A stretch of 7,927 nucleotides of DNA from Bacteroidales bacterium (GCA_028696755.1 JAQVGK010000148.1:1-7927), one strand, 5' to 3'. Positions 1 to 7,201 are shown, numbered from the stretch's first letter. Numbers and translations are program-made. The notes: a model not told the origin generated them from the sequence alone.

Positions 1-12
1 CTCTTCCGATCT
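1..12. other. Residual Illumina adapter at contig end
   Basis: The first twelve bases, CTCTTCCGATCT, equal the 3' end of the standard Illumina TruSeq adapter. They sit exactly at the sequence edge, where untrimmed adapter would be expected, and a chance 12-base match at that position is very unlikely. Genomic sequence should be taken to start at about position 13. The last codons of the minus-strand gene that reaches this edge are therefore artificial beyond position 13. Confidence 0.9.
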
Positions 13-731
13 AGATAAGCTTTTCGCGCTCTTGAACTGGCACCTTCTCTGGCCAAAAGGTATAAAAGATAATTATAATTTAAGTATGCACTATCTTCGT
101 CATACTCATTATATAATTTCAGAAAATCACCCCATTTTTTTTCGGTTAATAATAATGTGCTTAATAGGTATCTTACTCCCTGATTATCGTTAGGATTTAA
201 TTCTAGCATTTCCATGAAGTTTTCGATTGCCTCTGTGTTTTTACCTGTTATAGAAAGGGCTTCAGCATAATTTAGTTTTGCTGTCATATATGGACGAGTA
301 TGATGCCAGCCCCAAAAATGCCCTCTTTCTTTTTCGAAAAATTCTTCTCCAAGGCATTTGGCACCAATTTCCATTGCATTTTTAAAATATTCTATAGCAT
401 CCTCAATGTTTTCGCATAATTCTCCATGCTTAGTTATCGCTACAACATTCTCCGGATTTAGCTCAAGAGCTTGATTTAATAAAGTCTGTGCTTTTTTTAA
501 AGATGGTGCTTCAAGCGCTTTGTAATACAAGTCTTCTGATTTTTCAATATTACTTTTTGGCCCTTTTTTCTTTATTGATGGATTTGATAAAATTTTGCCA
601 TTAATGTTTTGGTTTATAAAAGCTTGCACTTCTTCAATGCTTTCAAACTTCATTTTACCAAGCTCTTCCATCATTTTGTCATTTGCCCGCTGCATTTCTG
701 CAGGCGTTAATGGTTTGTTTTGCTTTGCCAT
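13..731 (-). CDS. ST7-like tetratricopeptide repeat protein, 3' end missing
   Basis: This minus-strand frame is open from the ATG at 731 to the left edge, giving about 239 real codons without a stop. Residues 1-65 are charged and low in complexity (MAKQNKPLTP start, KKKGPKS near 55-60). From about residue 65 the pattern is of helical repeats: a TPR-like unit around 75-95 ending ALELNPENV, a second helix pair around 110-125 (EDAIEYFKNAMEIG), and a third around 153-192 ending LELNPNDNQGVRYLL. Residues 137-149 hold GHFWGWHHTRPYM. The last two stretches resemble conserved segments of bacterial TPR proteins related to ST7; this family call is from memory. No signal peptide is seen, so a cytoplasmic scaffold role is likely. 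Partners and substrate are unknown. A TAnnTTTG element lies 13-20 bases upstream of the ATG, supporting this start. The C-terminus is lost at the contig edge. Confidence 0.8.
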
Positions 732-743
732 ATTGTTTTGTTA

Positions 744-751
744 CAAAAATA
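744..751 (-). promoter_or_regulatory. Bacteroidota -7 promoter element for the TPR gene
   Basis: Read on the minus strand this is TATTTTTG, an exact match to the TAnnTTTG consensus of the Bacteroidota primary sigma factor. It lies 12 bases upstream of the TPR gene's ATG at 731, implying a very short leader. I see no clear TTG (-33) partner at the expected 17-23 base distance, and the region is AT-rich, so the call is tentative. Confidence 0.45.
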
Positions 752-780
752 CTATTATTCTTAAATTTATGCTAAATGTT

Positions 781-820
781 AAAACGCGATGCTATTATTT
801 ATGCCTAAAACACATGCGTT
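781..820 (-). terminator. Possible weak terminator after the small membrane protein gene
   Basis: On the minus strand, AACGCATG (820-813) at the end of the membrane protein gene can pair with CATCGCGTT (791-783). This gives an eight-pair stem with one bulged base and a long AT-rich loop, followed by a short T run (GTTTTAAC). The stem overlaps the last codons and stop, and the T run is short, so it is only a candidate. It would separate this gene from the downstream TPR gene, which has its own promoter element. Confidence 0.25.
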
Positions 821-1167
821 CCATAAATAATCCCCAATGCAAAGACGATAAGTCCTCCAGCCACACCAATCAAACCAATCCATCTTTTCTTGATAACAGG
901 AATTAGTCCGACTATAAATACTACACCACCAATAGCAAGCGAAATCATTCCCAAGTCCACGGGTAATTCTGTAGCAGCAAAATTCTTTTTGTAATCTTCA
1001 GTATCGTAATAAGCAAAAGGATCTTCGTCAGAATACATAATGTCGCTCTGATATTCAATTTGAGATTCAGCAATTTTTGCATTTTCTACCACAACAAATT
1101 GAAAATAAGCTGCAAAAGCTAGAGCCATAATACCTAAAACAGCGCTGATAATTGAAAATGTTTTCAT
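805..1167 (-). CDS. Small membrane protein, three predicted TM segments, function unknown
   Basis: The 120-residue product has three hydrophobic stretches: about 5-27 (could also be an uncleaved signal anchor), 70-92 and 96-116. Between the first and second lies an acidic, tyrosine-rich segment (about 28-66, including YSDEDPFAYYDTEDY). A KKRW turn at 93-96 joins the last two helices; by the positive-inside rule that turn is probably cytoplasmic and the acidic loop outside it. I do not recognise a family and assign no function. The start at 1167 is supported by a well-formed promoter (TTG, 17-base spacer, TAACTTTG) ending 26 bases upstream. It is followed in the same direction, after 73 bases, by the TPR gene, which has its own promoter element. 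It is transcribed divergently from ruvB. Confidence 0.75.
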   Translation of the reverse strand: MKTFSIISAVLGIMALAFAAYFQFVVVENAKIAESQIEYQSDIMYSDEDPFAYYDTEDYKKNFAATELPVDLGMISLAIGGVVFIVGLIPVIKKRWIGLIGVAGGLIVFALGIIYGTHVF

Positions 1168-1192
1168 TTTTTTGGTTTTTAAGGTTATAAGA

Positions 1193-1220
1193 CAAAGTTA
1201 AAAAATAGTTTTTATTTCAA
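1193..1220 (-). promoter_or_regulatory. Bacteroidota promoter for the small membrane protein gene
   Basis: On the minus strand, TTG (1220-1218), a 17-base spacer, then TAACTTTG (1200-1193) match the published TTG-N17-23-TAnnTTTG Bacteroidota promoter architecture. The expected transcription start, around 1187, gives a leader of about 20 bases before the ATG at 1167. This is the best-formed promoter in the window. Confidence 0.65.
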
Positions 1221-1344
1221 GATCATTTTTTCGCTATTATTTTTCTTTATCAAAATCACTGTAAAAAACATGTCTCAATTTACAAATCCATACATTTCTG
1301 TTTGTTTAGAGTTACACAAAAGCTCTTTTATTACAGTTTTTTTT

Positions 1345-1352
1345 TAATTTTG
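1345..1352 (+). promoter_or_regulatory. Bacteroidota -7 promoter element for ruvB
   Basis: TAATTTTG exactly fits TAnnTTTG and ends 14 bases before the ruvB ATG, predicting a very short leader. No good TTG partner is present 17-23 bases upstream, where the sequence is a T-rich run, so only the -7 element is supported. It would drive ruvB and probably the peptidase and tyrS genes packed behind it. Confidence 0.5.
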
Positions 1353-1366
1353 TAAAAAAAATATAA

Positions 1367-2389
1367 ATGGATAATTACCTGAGAGCAGATTCGGAAAATC
1401 TCAGCAATGCAGAAAAAGAAATTGAGAAAATCCTTAGGCCACTCGAGTTTCACGACTTTAGCGGGCAAGAGAATATTGTAGATAACCTCAAGATTTTTGT
1501 AAAAGCTGCAAATATGCGTGAAGAAGCTCTCGATCACGTATTACTTCACGGCCCTCCAGGATTAGGTAAAACTACTTTGGCAAATATTATTGCAAATGAA
1601 TTGGGAGTTGGGTTTAAAATTTCGTCGGGACCAGTTTTGGATAAACCAGGCGATTTAGCTGGACTTCTTACCAGTCTTGATAAAAATGATGTTTTGTTTA
1701 TCGACGAAATTCATCGTCTAAATCCAATAGTTGAAGAATATCTCTATTCGGCAATGGAAGATTATCGAATCGATATTTTGATTGATAAAGGCCCTGCTGC
1801 TCGTTCGGTTCAAATTCCATTAGAACCTTTTACTTTGATTGGTGCAACAACCCGTTCTGGATTATTAACCAGTCCGTTGAGAGCTCGTTTCGGAATAAAT
1901 TGCCACTTAAACTACTACACTGCCGATGTTTTACAAAAAATCATTGTTCGCTCTTCGGGAATTTTAAAAGTTCCGATAAATGCTGATGCTGCTGGCGAAA
2001 TTTCGCGACGAAGTCGTGGTACACCTCGTATTGCAAATGCTTTGCTTCGAAGAGTTCGTGACTTTGCACAGGTAATAGGAGATGGCATTATTGATCTGAA
2101 AATTGCAAAACATGCACTCGAAGCCTTGAATATTGATAAATACGGACTCGACGAAATGGACAACAAGGTTCTTTTAACGATAGTTGACAAGTTTGGCGGT
2201 GGTCCGGTAGGACTAAAAACCATCGCTACGGCAGTTGGTGAAGACGAAGGAACAATCGAAGAGGTTTACGAACCATTTTTAATTATGGAAGGCTTTATAA
2301 AACGTACCCCACGTGGAAGAGAAGCCACCGAGAAAGCATATCGTCATTTAAATAAAATAAATCCCGGAACTCAACAAACACTATTTTAA
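1367..2389 (+). CDS. ruvB: Holliday junction branch migration ATPase RuvB
   Basis: This is the hexameric AAA+ motor that, with RuvA, drives branch migration at Holliday junctions before RuvC cleavage, acting in the cytoplasm in recombination repair. At 340 residues the protein is normal full length. Visible motifs are Walker [10 protein letters not shown] (62-70), Walker B with DEIH (111-116), sensor 1 GATTR (159-163), the arginine finger in SPLRARFG (R174, the same number as in E. coli), sensor 2 SRGTPR (216-221), and a C-terminal winged helix from about 260 (FGGGPVGL, then EPFLI and RTPRGR at 313-317). The ATG at 1367 gives the usual short N-terminal tail and follows a TAnnTTTG element; there is no Shine-Dalgarno sequence. 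The stop is followed after one base by the M1 peptidase start, suggesting cotranscription. Neither ruvA nor ruvC is in the window. Confidence 0.98.
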   Translation: MDNYLRADSENLSNAEKEIEKILRPLEFHDFSGQENIVDNLKIFVKAANMREEALDHVLLHGPPGLGKTTLANIIANELGVGFKISSGPVLDKPGDLAGLLTSLDKNDVLFIDEIHRLNPIVEEYLYSAMEDYRIDILIDKGPAARSVQIPLEPFTLIGATTRSGLLTSPLRARFGINCHLNYYTADVLQKIIVRSSGILKVPINADAAGEISRRSRGTPRIANALLRRVRDFAQVIGDGIIDLKIAKHALEALNIDKYGLDEMDNKVLLTIVDKFGGGPVGLKTIATAVGEDEGTIEEVYEPFLIMEGFIKRTPRGREATEKAYRHLNKINPGTQQTLF

Positions 2390-2390
2390 G

Positions 2391-3542
2391 ATGAAAAAAA
2401 TCTCTATTATCACACTAGTTTTAGTGTTTGCCAGCTTAATTAGCTTTGCGCAAAAATCACATAGCGATGTAATCGATGTTCAACATTATATTATTAACCT
2501 CGATATTACAAACACATCATCATCATACATAAGTGGTTACACAGATGTTGTGCTTAAACCTGTTGCTGCAAACACCGACATTATTCCACTCGATTTGCTC
2601 GAACTTGTAGTTGATTCGGTAAAATGCGACTTAAGCGCAGTTGAAGGATTTACTTATAACGACACACTATTGCTTGTTGATTTAGCAACTTCATTTGGTC
2701 CAGATGACGAAATTACAATTTCTGTTTATTATCACGGAGATCCGGTTACCGATCCTTCAAACTGGGGAGGTTGGTATTGCATGAGTGGTTATTCGTTTAA
2801 CCTTGGCGTTGGGTTCGAGGATGTTCCTCACTGTTACGGGCGTGTATGGTTTCCATGTAATGATGATTTTGTTGATAAAGCTCTTTTTACAACCAGAATT
2901 ACAACTCAGGATATTCACACTGCTGTTTGTGGAGGCGAACTTATTGGTGTTACCGAAGATACCGAAAACAATACAAAAACATGGGAGTGGCATATCGAAC
3001 ATCCAATCCCAACTTATTTAGCATCTGTTTCTGTTGGAGCATATAAACTTGTAAGTCATATTTATGAAGGTATCGAAAGAGATATCCCAGTCGAGTTTTA
3101 TGTTTATCCAACCGATAGTGCACGAGCAGCACAGTCATTTGTTAATATCGACACAGTTATGGCAGTTTACGAAGCCAAATTTGGTCCTTATGCCTGGAAT
3201 AGAGTGGGTTATGTAGCTGTTCCGTTTAGTAGTGGAGCAATGGAGCATGTAACAAACATTGCGATAGGAAAGATTTTTATTGACGGCACACTAGGTAACG
3301 AAGATCTCTTTTATCACGAACTTGCTCACATGTGGTTTGGCGATTTCATAACTTGCTCTACTGCCGAAGATATGTGGATAAACGAAGGATGGGCAACTTT
3401 TGCTGAAACGGTTTTTAGAGAATTTGTTAAAGGAAAAAATAATGCTCTCATTTTTCGAAGAGCCTCGCACGAAACAGTTTTAAGATATACCATGTTGAGG
3501 ATGGAGGATTTCATGCCTTGTTTCCAATGGACCAATCATTAA
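2391..3542 (+). CDS. M1 family zinc metallopeptidase, N-terminal part (frameshifted)
   Basis: This is the first part of a secreted aminopeptidase-like M1 enzyme (COG0308 type). Residues 1-20 are a signal peptide (MKKISIITLV start), probably cut near SFA/QKS. Residues ~25-220 form the M1 N-terminal beta domain, including RVWFPCND (151-158). The catalytic domain has the exopeptidase-type motif GAMEH (282-286, GAMEN in classical members) and the zinc site HELAH (309-313), with the third ligand E332 in NEGWA; E310 is the general base. True coding ends at Tyr366 (3486-3488). The last 17 residues shown by this frame (ACC onward) come after a lost base and are mostly out of frame. Coding resumes in the next feature. 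With one base restored, the intact protein would be 783 residues. The ATG lies one base after ruvB, pointing to translational coupling or at least one transcript. Natural substrates cannot be read from the sequence. Confidence 0.9.
   Translation: MKKISIITLVLVFASLISFAQKSHSDVIDVQHYIINLDITNTSSSYISGYTDVVLKPVAANTDIIPLDLLELVVDSVKCDLSAVEGFTYNDTLLLVDLATSFGPDDEITISVYYHGDPVTDPSNWGGWYCMSGYSFNLGVGFEDVPHCYGRVWFPCNDDFVDKALFTTRITTQDIHTAVCGGELIGVTEDTENNTKTWEWHIEHPIPTYLASVSVGAYKLVSHIYEGIERDIPVEFYVYPTDSARAAQSFVNIDTVMAVYEAKFGPYAWNRVGYVAVPFSSGAMEHVTNIAIGKIFIDGTLGNEDLFYHELAHMWFGDFITCSTAEDMWINEGWATFAETVFREFVKGKNNALIFRRASHETVLRYTMLRMEDFMPCFQWTNH
3489..3491 (+). other. Frameshift (one base missing) inside the M1 peptidase gene
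   Basis: The upstream frame reads ...ETVLRYT and then becomes unlike the family (MLRMEDFMPCF). The -1 frame from 3491 reads HVEDGGFHALFPMD, which fits the M1 pattern after the zinc site. A single base lost from the codon beginning AC at 3489-3490 explains both. The local sequence TATACCATG is not an X-XXY-YYZ slippery heptamer, so programmed shifting is not supported. A deletion, either real or a sequencing or assembly error, is the simplest reading. Confidence 0.85.
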
Positions 3543-4741
3543 CTTATTCGCGGACTGTTTATGAAAAGGGAGCTAGCGTTGCTCATGCAATGCGAGGTTA
3601 TCTTGGTGATGATTTGTTTTTTTCAGCTGTAACGGCTTTTTTGCAAGCAAATGCATATACTTCGGTTTCTTCTTATGATTTCAGAGATTTTCTTACAACA
3701 TATACTGGTATTGATATGACCGATTTTTTCCAAGATTGGGTTTTTACTCCCGGATTCGTACATTACTCAATTGATTCTACACAAGTTGTCGAAAATGGCG
3801 GGAATTACGATGTGACTGTGTTTATGAAACAAAAGCTCAGAGCTCGCGAAACTTTTGCAAACTCTAATCGTGTTGAAGTTACTTTTATGAAAGATGATTT
3901 TACCACCTACACACAGATGGTAGAATTTGATGGCGAATTTGGTTCTCAGACTTTTACGCTTCCTTTTAATCCAATGCTAACTTTGTGCGATTATAACGAA
4001 AATATTTCGGATGCAACCATTGACGAAACAAAATTCTTAACTACTTTGGGAACAAAAACATTTTCTTATCTGTATTTTAAAGCAACAGTTTTAAACATTG
4101 TTCCAGAAGACACAGCCATGTTAAGAATTACTCATAACTGGGCTGCTCCAGATACTTTTCAAGTTGCCGTTCCTGGTTTATACATTGCAAATCATAGATT
4201 TTGGACAGTTGAAGGAAACTTCCCATCCACTTTTAAGACCAAGGGAGAGTTTACCTACAGTACATCTACAATTTCTGGAATAAACGGGTATCTCGACAAC
4301 GACTTTATTACGAATAGCCTAGATTCACTGGTTTTACTTTATCGGCCAAATCGTGCTACAGAGTGGGAGATAGAAACTATTACGCATTCAACTGTTATGA
4401 AAAAGATGACTGTTGATTCGTTAAAAGCTGGTGAATATTCTCTTGGAATTTACGATTGGGATATGTACACAAAAAATAGACAAAACATTGTTGTAAACAA
4501 TGCTTCGGTTTATCCAAATCCAAATAATGGGATGTTTTATCTTGGGTTAAACGAAAATTTTAGTGGAGTAATCAGAATTTATGACATGAGTGGGAAACTG
4601 TGTTTCGAGACCGTAAAAAATGATTTATCGGATTATGCGGTGATTAGTGCTACAGATTTGCAGGATGGATTATATCTTATTACAGGAACAACTGTTGATG
4701 GGAAAAACATATTTAATAGAAAATTTTTAGTTCAAAAATAG
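3491..4741 (+). CDS. M1 family metallopeptidase, C-terminal part with T9SS sorting domain
   Basis: This is the continuation of the peptidase after the frameshift, about 416 residues if read from CAT at 3491. An automatic caller would start it at TTG 3518 or ATG 3527, neither of which is likely to be used. It carries the catalytic tyrosine region TVYEKGA (about 3557-3577; the Tyr stabilises the transition state in M1 enzymes), the helical end of the catalytic domain (FFQDWVFTPGF), a beta-rich region, and from about 4508 a T9SS type A sorting domain (VYPNPNNGMFYL ... GLYLI ... NRKFLVQK). The sorting domain implies Sec export and then passage through the outer membrane by the type IX system, ending as a surface or secreted enzyme. 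Without the first part this piece lacks the zinc ligands and signal peptide and would be inactive. tyrS starts six bases after the stop. Confidence 0.9.
   Translation, partial: HVEDGGFHALFPMDQSLTYSRTVYEKGASVAHAMRGYLGDDLFFSAVTAFLQANAYTSVSSYDFRDFLTTYTGIDMTDFFQDWVFTPGFVHYSIDSTQVVENGGNYDVTVFMKQKLRARETFANSNRVEVTFMKDDFTTYTQMVEFDGEFGSQTFTLPFNPMLTLCDYNENISDATIDETKFLTTLGTKTFSYLYFKATVLNIVPEDTAMLRITHNWAAPDTFQVAVPGLYIANHRFWTVEGNFPSTFKTKGEFTYSTSTISGINGYLDNDFITNSLDSLVLLYRPNRATEWEIETITHSTVMKKMTVDSLKAGEYSLGIYDWDMYTKNRQNIVVNNASVYPNPNNGMFYLGLNENFSGVIRIYDMSGKLCFETVKNDLSDYAVISATDLQDGLYLITGTTVDGKNIFNRKFLVQK
4508..4738 (+). other. T9SS type A C-terminal sorting domain of the M1 peptidase
   Basis: The last 77 residues begin VYPNPNNGMFYL, continue with a beta-strand pattern (VIRIYDMSGKL), and end with GLYLI and NRKFLVQK. 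This is the usual order of the type A sorting domain recognised by the type IX machinery in Bacteroidota. In known cases it is removed by the PorU sortase after translocation. This is the strongest single marker of phylum in the window. Confidence 0.9.
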
Positions 4742-4747
4742 AAAGAG

Positions 4748-6040
4748 ATGAGTTTTGTAAAAGAATTGGAATGGAGAGGCATGATTCATACTGTTATGCC
4801 TGGAACAGAAGAATTATTTGAAAAGGAATTTGTATCAGCTTATGTTGGAATTGATCCCACTGCCGACTCGCTACATATTGGTCACCTTGTTGGCGTAATG
4901 ATGCTTAAGCATTTACAACTTGCCGGACATCGACCTCTTGTTGTGCTCGGCGGAGCTACCGGCATGATTGGTGATCCCAGTGGAAAATCTCAGGAACGTA
5001 ATTTGCTCGATGAGGCTACTCTTCGCCATAATCAGGAAGCAATTAAAAAGCAAATTAGTAAATTTCTCGACTTCGACACTAAAGATCGTACGAAAGCCGA
5101 AATGCTGAATAATTACGATTGGATGAGTAAATTCTCTTTTCTAGAATTTATTCGCGATGTTGGGAAGCATATTACCGTAAATTATATGATGGCCAAGGAT
5201 TCGGTAAAAAAACGTATCGCTGGTGATGATAAAAGCGGGATGTCGTTTACTGAATTCACCTATCAGCTTGTTCAGGGTTACGATTTTCTGCATTTGTACA
5301 AGGAATTTGACTGCAAACTACAGATGGGTGGCAGCGATCAGTGGGGAAATATAACCACCGGAACTGAGCTTATCCGTCGCAAAGAACAAGGCGAAGCATT
5401 TGCGCTTACTTGTCCGCTTATTACTAAAGCAGATGGTGGAAAATTCGGTAAAACTGAGTCGGGTAATGTATGGCTCGATCCAGAAAGAACTAGTCCATAT
5501 TCTTTTTATCAGTTCTGGCTGAATGTTTCTGACGACGATGCGGTAAAATACATCAAGATTTTTACAATTTTATCGCAGGACGAGGTTAGCAGACTTGCCG
5601 ATGAACACGCGCAGGCTCCACATCTACGATTATTGCAGAAAAAGCTGGCCGAAGAAATTACGGTTATGGTTCACTCTAGAGCTGATTACGAAGCAGCAGT
5701 TGAAGCATCTGGAATTTTATTTGGAAATGCTACCAGTGACGCATTGAAAAAGCTGGATGAAAAAACATTTTTAAGCGTTTTCGAAGGTGTGCCAATGTAC
5801 AACATCGCAAAAGCCGACATAGAAAATGGAATTCCTGTAGCTGAACTCTTAGCTGGATTAACAGATATTTTTCCATCAAAGGGCGAACTACGACGAACAA
5901 TTCAAGGCAACGGACTTTCGATTAACAAGGAAAAATATAATAACGAAAATGGCGTTATAAACACCGATTTCCTTATAAACGGAAAATATATTCTTGTGCA
6001 AAAGGGGAAGAAAAATTATTATCTAATCGTTGTCGGATAA
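4748..6040 (+). CDS. tyrS: Tyrosyl-tRNA synthetase TyrS
   Basis: A class I aminoacyl-tRNA synthetase that activates tyrosine with ATP and transfers it to tRNA-Tyr in the cytoplasm. The 430-residue length is normal for bacterial TyrS. Visible are the HIGH motif as HIGH (43-46), the KMSKS counterpart as KFGKT (232-236, the usual form in this TyrS type), and tyrosine-pocket residues by comparison with the Bacillus enzyme: Tyr32, Asp76 in GDPSG, Tyr172, Gln176 and Asp179 in [10 protein letters not shown], and Gln198 in GGSDQWGN. Residues from about 365 form the C-terminal S4-like RNA-binding domain ([15 protein letters not shown]). The ATG at 4748 is six bases after the peptidase stop, behind a purine-rich AAAGAG that could act weakly as a ribosome site. 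It is probably cotranscribed with ruvB and the peptidase. No T-box leader is present, as expected for this phylum. Confidence 0.97.
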   Translation: MSFVKELEWRGMIHTVMPGTEELFEKEFVSAYVGIDPTADSLHIGHLVGVMMLKHLQLAGHRPLVVLGGATGMIGDPSGKSQERNLLDEATLRHNQEAIKKQISKFLDFDTKDRTKAEMLNNYDWMSKFSFLEFIRDVGKHITVNYMMAKDSVKKRIAGDDKSGMSFTEFTYQLVQGYDFLHLYKEFDCKLQMGGSDQWGNITTGTELIRRKEQGEAFALTCPLITKADGGKFGKTESGNVWLDPERTSPYSFYQFWLNVSDDDAVKYIKIFTILSQDEVSRLADEHAQAPHLRLLQKKLAEEITVMVHSRADYEAAVEASGILFGNATSDALKKLDEKTFLSVFEGVPMYNIAKADIENGIPVAELLAGLTDIFPSKGELRRTIQGNGLSINKEKYNNENGVINTDFLINGKYILVQKGKKNYYLIVVG

Positions 6041-6054
6041 ACTAAGGAAAAACC

Positions 6055-6160
6055 AAATTACAAATAACAAATAACAATGTTTGCAGCATAATTTGAGATT
6101 TGTAATTTAACTTCGTTGAGGGCTGCGCCGTTGTTATTTGGAGCTTGTTTTTTGTAATTT
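6055..6160. repeat. Imperfect inverted repeat in the tyrS-galE spacer, MITE/REP-like
   Basis: The left arm (6055-6087) runs AAATTACAAATAACAA, then ATAACAA, then GCAGC. The right arm (6122-6160), read on the minus strand, runs AAATTACAAAAAACAA, then CAAATAACAA, then GCAGC. They pair over most of their length with one small insertion, around a 34-base centre (6088-6121). The left arm also has a short internal tandem (CAAATAA twice). The region lacks an ORF and fills nearly the whole spacer. The size and layout fit a small non-autonomous element or an intergenic repeat of the AT-rich type I recall from Bacteroidota genomes. Its family cannot be named from here. Confidence 0.6.
6089..6108 (+). 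repeat. Direct repeat copy 1 (20 bases)
   Basis: The sequence TAATTTGAGATTT followed by GTAATTT in the centre of the inverted repeat recurs at 6155-6174 with one mismatch in 20. A 19/20 match at this distance is more than AT-richness should give by chance, so the spacer appears to be built of repeated modules. Confidence 0.65.
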
Positions 6161-6174
6161 GAGATTTATAATTT
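6155..6174 (+). repeat. Direct repeat copy 2 (20 bases), abutting galE
   Basis: This second copy, TAATTTGAGATTT then ATAATTT, differs from copy 1 at one base and ends two bases before the galE ATG. The galE leader, and any promoter of its own, must therefore lie in repeat DNA. I find no exact TAnnTTTG element; TAATTTG is one base short of that spacing. Confidence 0.65.
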
Positions 6175-6175
6175 T

Positions 6176-7201
6176 ATGCCTAAAATTATCATTACCGGAG
6201 GAACCGGATACATAGGATCGCACACGGCAGTTGAGTTTAGCAATGCCGGTTTTGAAGTTGTTATAATAGATAATCTTTCAAATTCCGAATTGTCTGTGCT
6301 GGATGGGATAGCTGAAATTACAGGAAAGAAACCTGTGTTTTATCAGGCTGATGTATGTGATACAAATGCAATTGACGAAATCTTTAGTGGCCACTCTGAT
6401 GCTGTTGCATTAGTTCATTTTGCTGCTTTTAAAGCGGTTGGAGAATCGGTTCAAAAACCTTTGATGTATTATCAAAATAATGTTGGTGGATTGGTAAATA
6501 TTTTGGACATGATGCAAAAATATAGTATCTCCAATATTGTTTTTTCGTCAAGTTGCACAGTTTATGGTCAACCCGAAAAACTACCAGTAACTGAAAATTC
6601 ACCAATTGTCAATCCTGAATCTCCATACGGAAATACAAAAAAAATTAGTGAAGAAATTATTTCCGATTCTGTTGCTGCTAACGATAAACTTTCGGCAATT
6701 TCGCTAAGGTACTTCAACCCAATTGGAGCACATCCTTCGGCCTTAATAGGCGAATTACCCCGCGGAGTTCCAAACAATCTTTTGCCATTTATTACCCAAA
6801 CAGCTATTGGTTTGCGCGAGAAACTGATGGTTTTTGGATCTGATTATGCTACTGCAGATGGAACAGCGATTAGAGATTATATTAATGTTTGTGATTTAGC
6901 AAAAGCACACGTTGCTGCTGTTAATCGCCTGATTCAGAAAAAGGGCAGTGATCGTCACGAGTTTTTTAACATCGGTACTGGCAAAGGGAATTCGGTTCTC
7001 GAAATAATTAAAAGCTTTGAACAAAGTACTGGAGTAAAACTCAACTATGAAATTACTGACCGTAGAGCAGGAGATGTTGAGCAAGTTTGGGCCGATACAA
7101 GCAAAGCCAATTCTGTGCTCGGGTGGAAAGCCGAAATTCCGCTCGAAGAAACCATGAAATCGGCATGGAAATGGGAAAAATCTTTAAGAAGCAAAAGATA
7201 A
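6176..7201 (+). CDS. galE: UDP-glucose 4-epimerase GalE
   Basis: An NAD-dependent extended short-chain dehydrogenase/reductase that interconverts UDP-glucose and UDP-galactose in the cytoplasm, feeding the Leloir pathway and galactose-containing surface glycans. The 341-residue length is typical. Motifs seen are the NAD-binding GGTGYIG (8-14), HFAAFKAVGES (81-91), the catalytic Ser/Thr region SSSCTVYG (124-131), catalytic Tyr151 and Lys155 in YGNTK, RYFNPIGAHPSALIGE (178-193) and RDYINV (233-238). These favour GalE over dTDP-glucose dehydratases or generic epimerases. The ATG at 6176 places the glycine-rich loop at the normal distance from the N-terminus. No other galactose genes are in the window. 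The leader lies in repeat sequence, so regulation is unclear. The PAS gene starts 11 bases after the stop, suggesting one transcript. Confidence 0.96.
   Translation: MPKIIITGGTGYIGSHTAVEFSNAGFEVVIIDNLSNSELSVLDGIAEITGKKPVFYQADVCDTNAIDEIFSGHSDAVALVHFAAFKAVGESVQKPLMYYQNNVGGLVNILDMMQKYSISNIVFSSSCTVYGQPEKLPVTENSPIVNPESPYGNTKKISEEIISDSVAANDKLSAISLRYFNPIGAHPSALIGELPRGVPNNLLPFITQTAIGLREKLMVFGSDYATADGTAIRDYINVCDLAKAHVAAVNRLIQKKGSDRHEFFNIGTGKGNSVLEIIKSFEQSTGVKLNYEITDRRAGDVEQVWADTSKANSVLGWKAEIPLEETMKSAWKWEKSLRSKR

Noticed and set aside
595..906. 103-codon plus-strand ORF across the TPR gene start and the membrane protein gene end
   Set aside because: It overlaps two better supported minus-strand genes and their spacer, and the product is low in complexity with no domain pattern.
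1915..2223. 102-codon minus-strand ORF inside ruvB
   Set aside because: It lies wholly antisense to strongly conserved ruvB coding sequence, and its composition is that of a shadow frame.
3480..3500. Programmed -1 ribosomal frameshift in the M1 gene
   Set aside because: The junction TATACCATG is not a slippery heptamer and no stimulatory stem is apparent. M1 peptidases are not known to be recoded.
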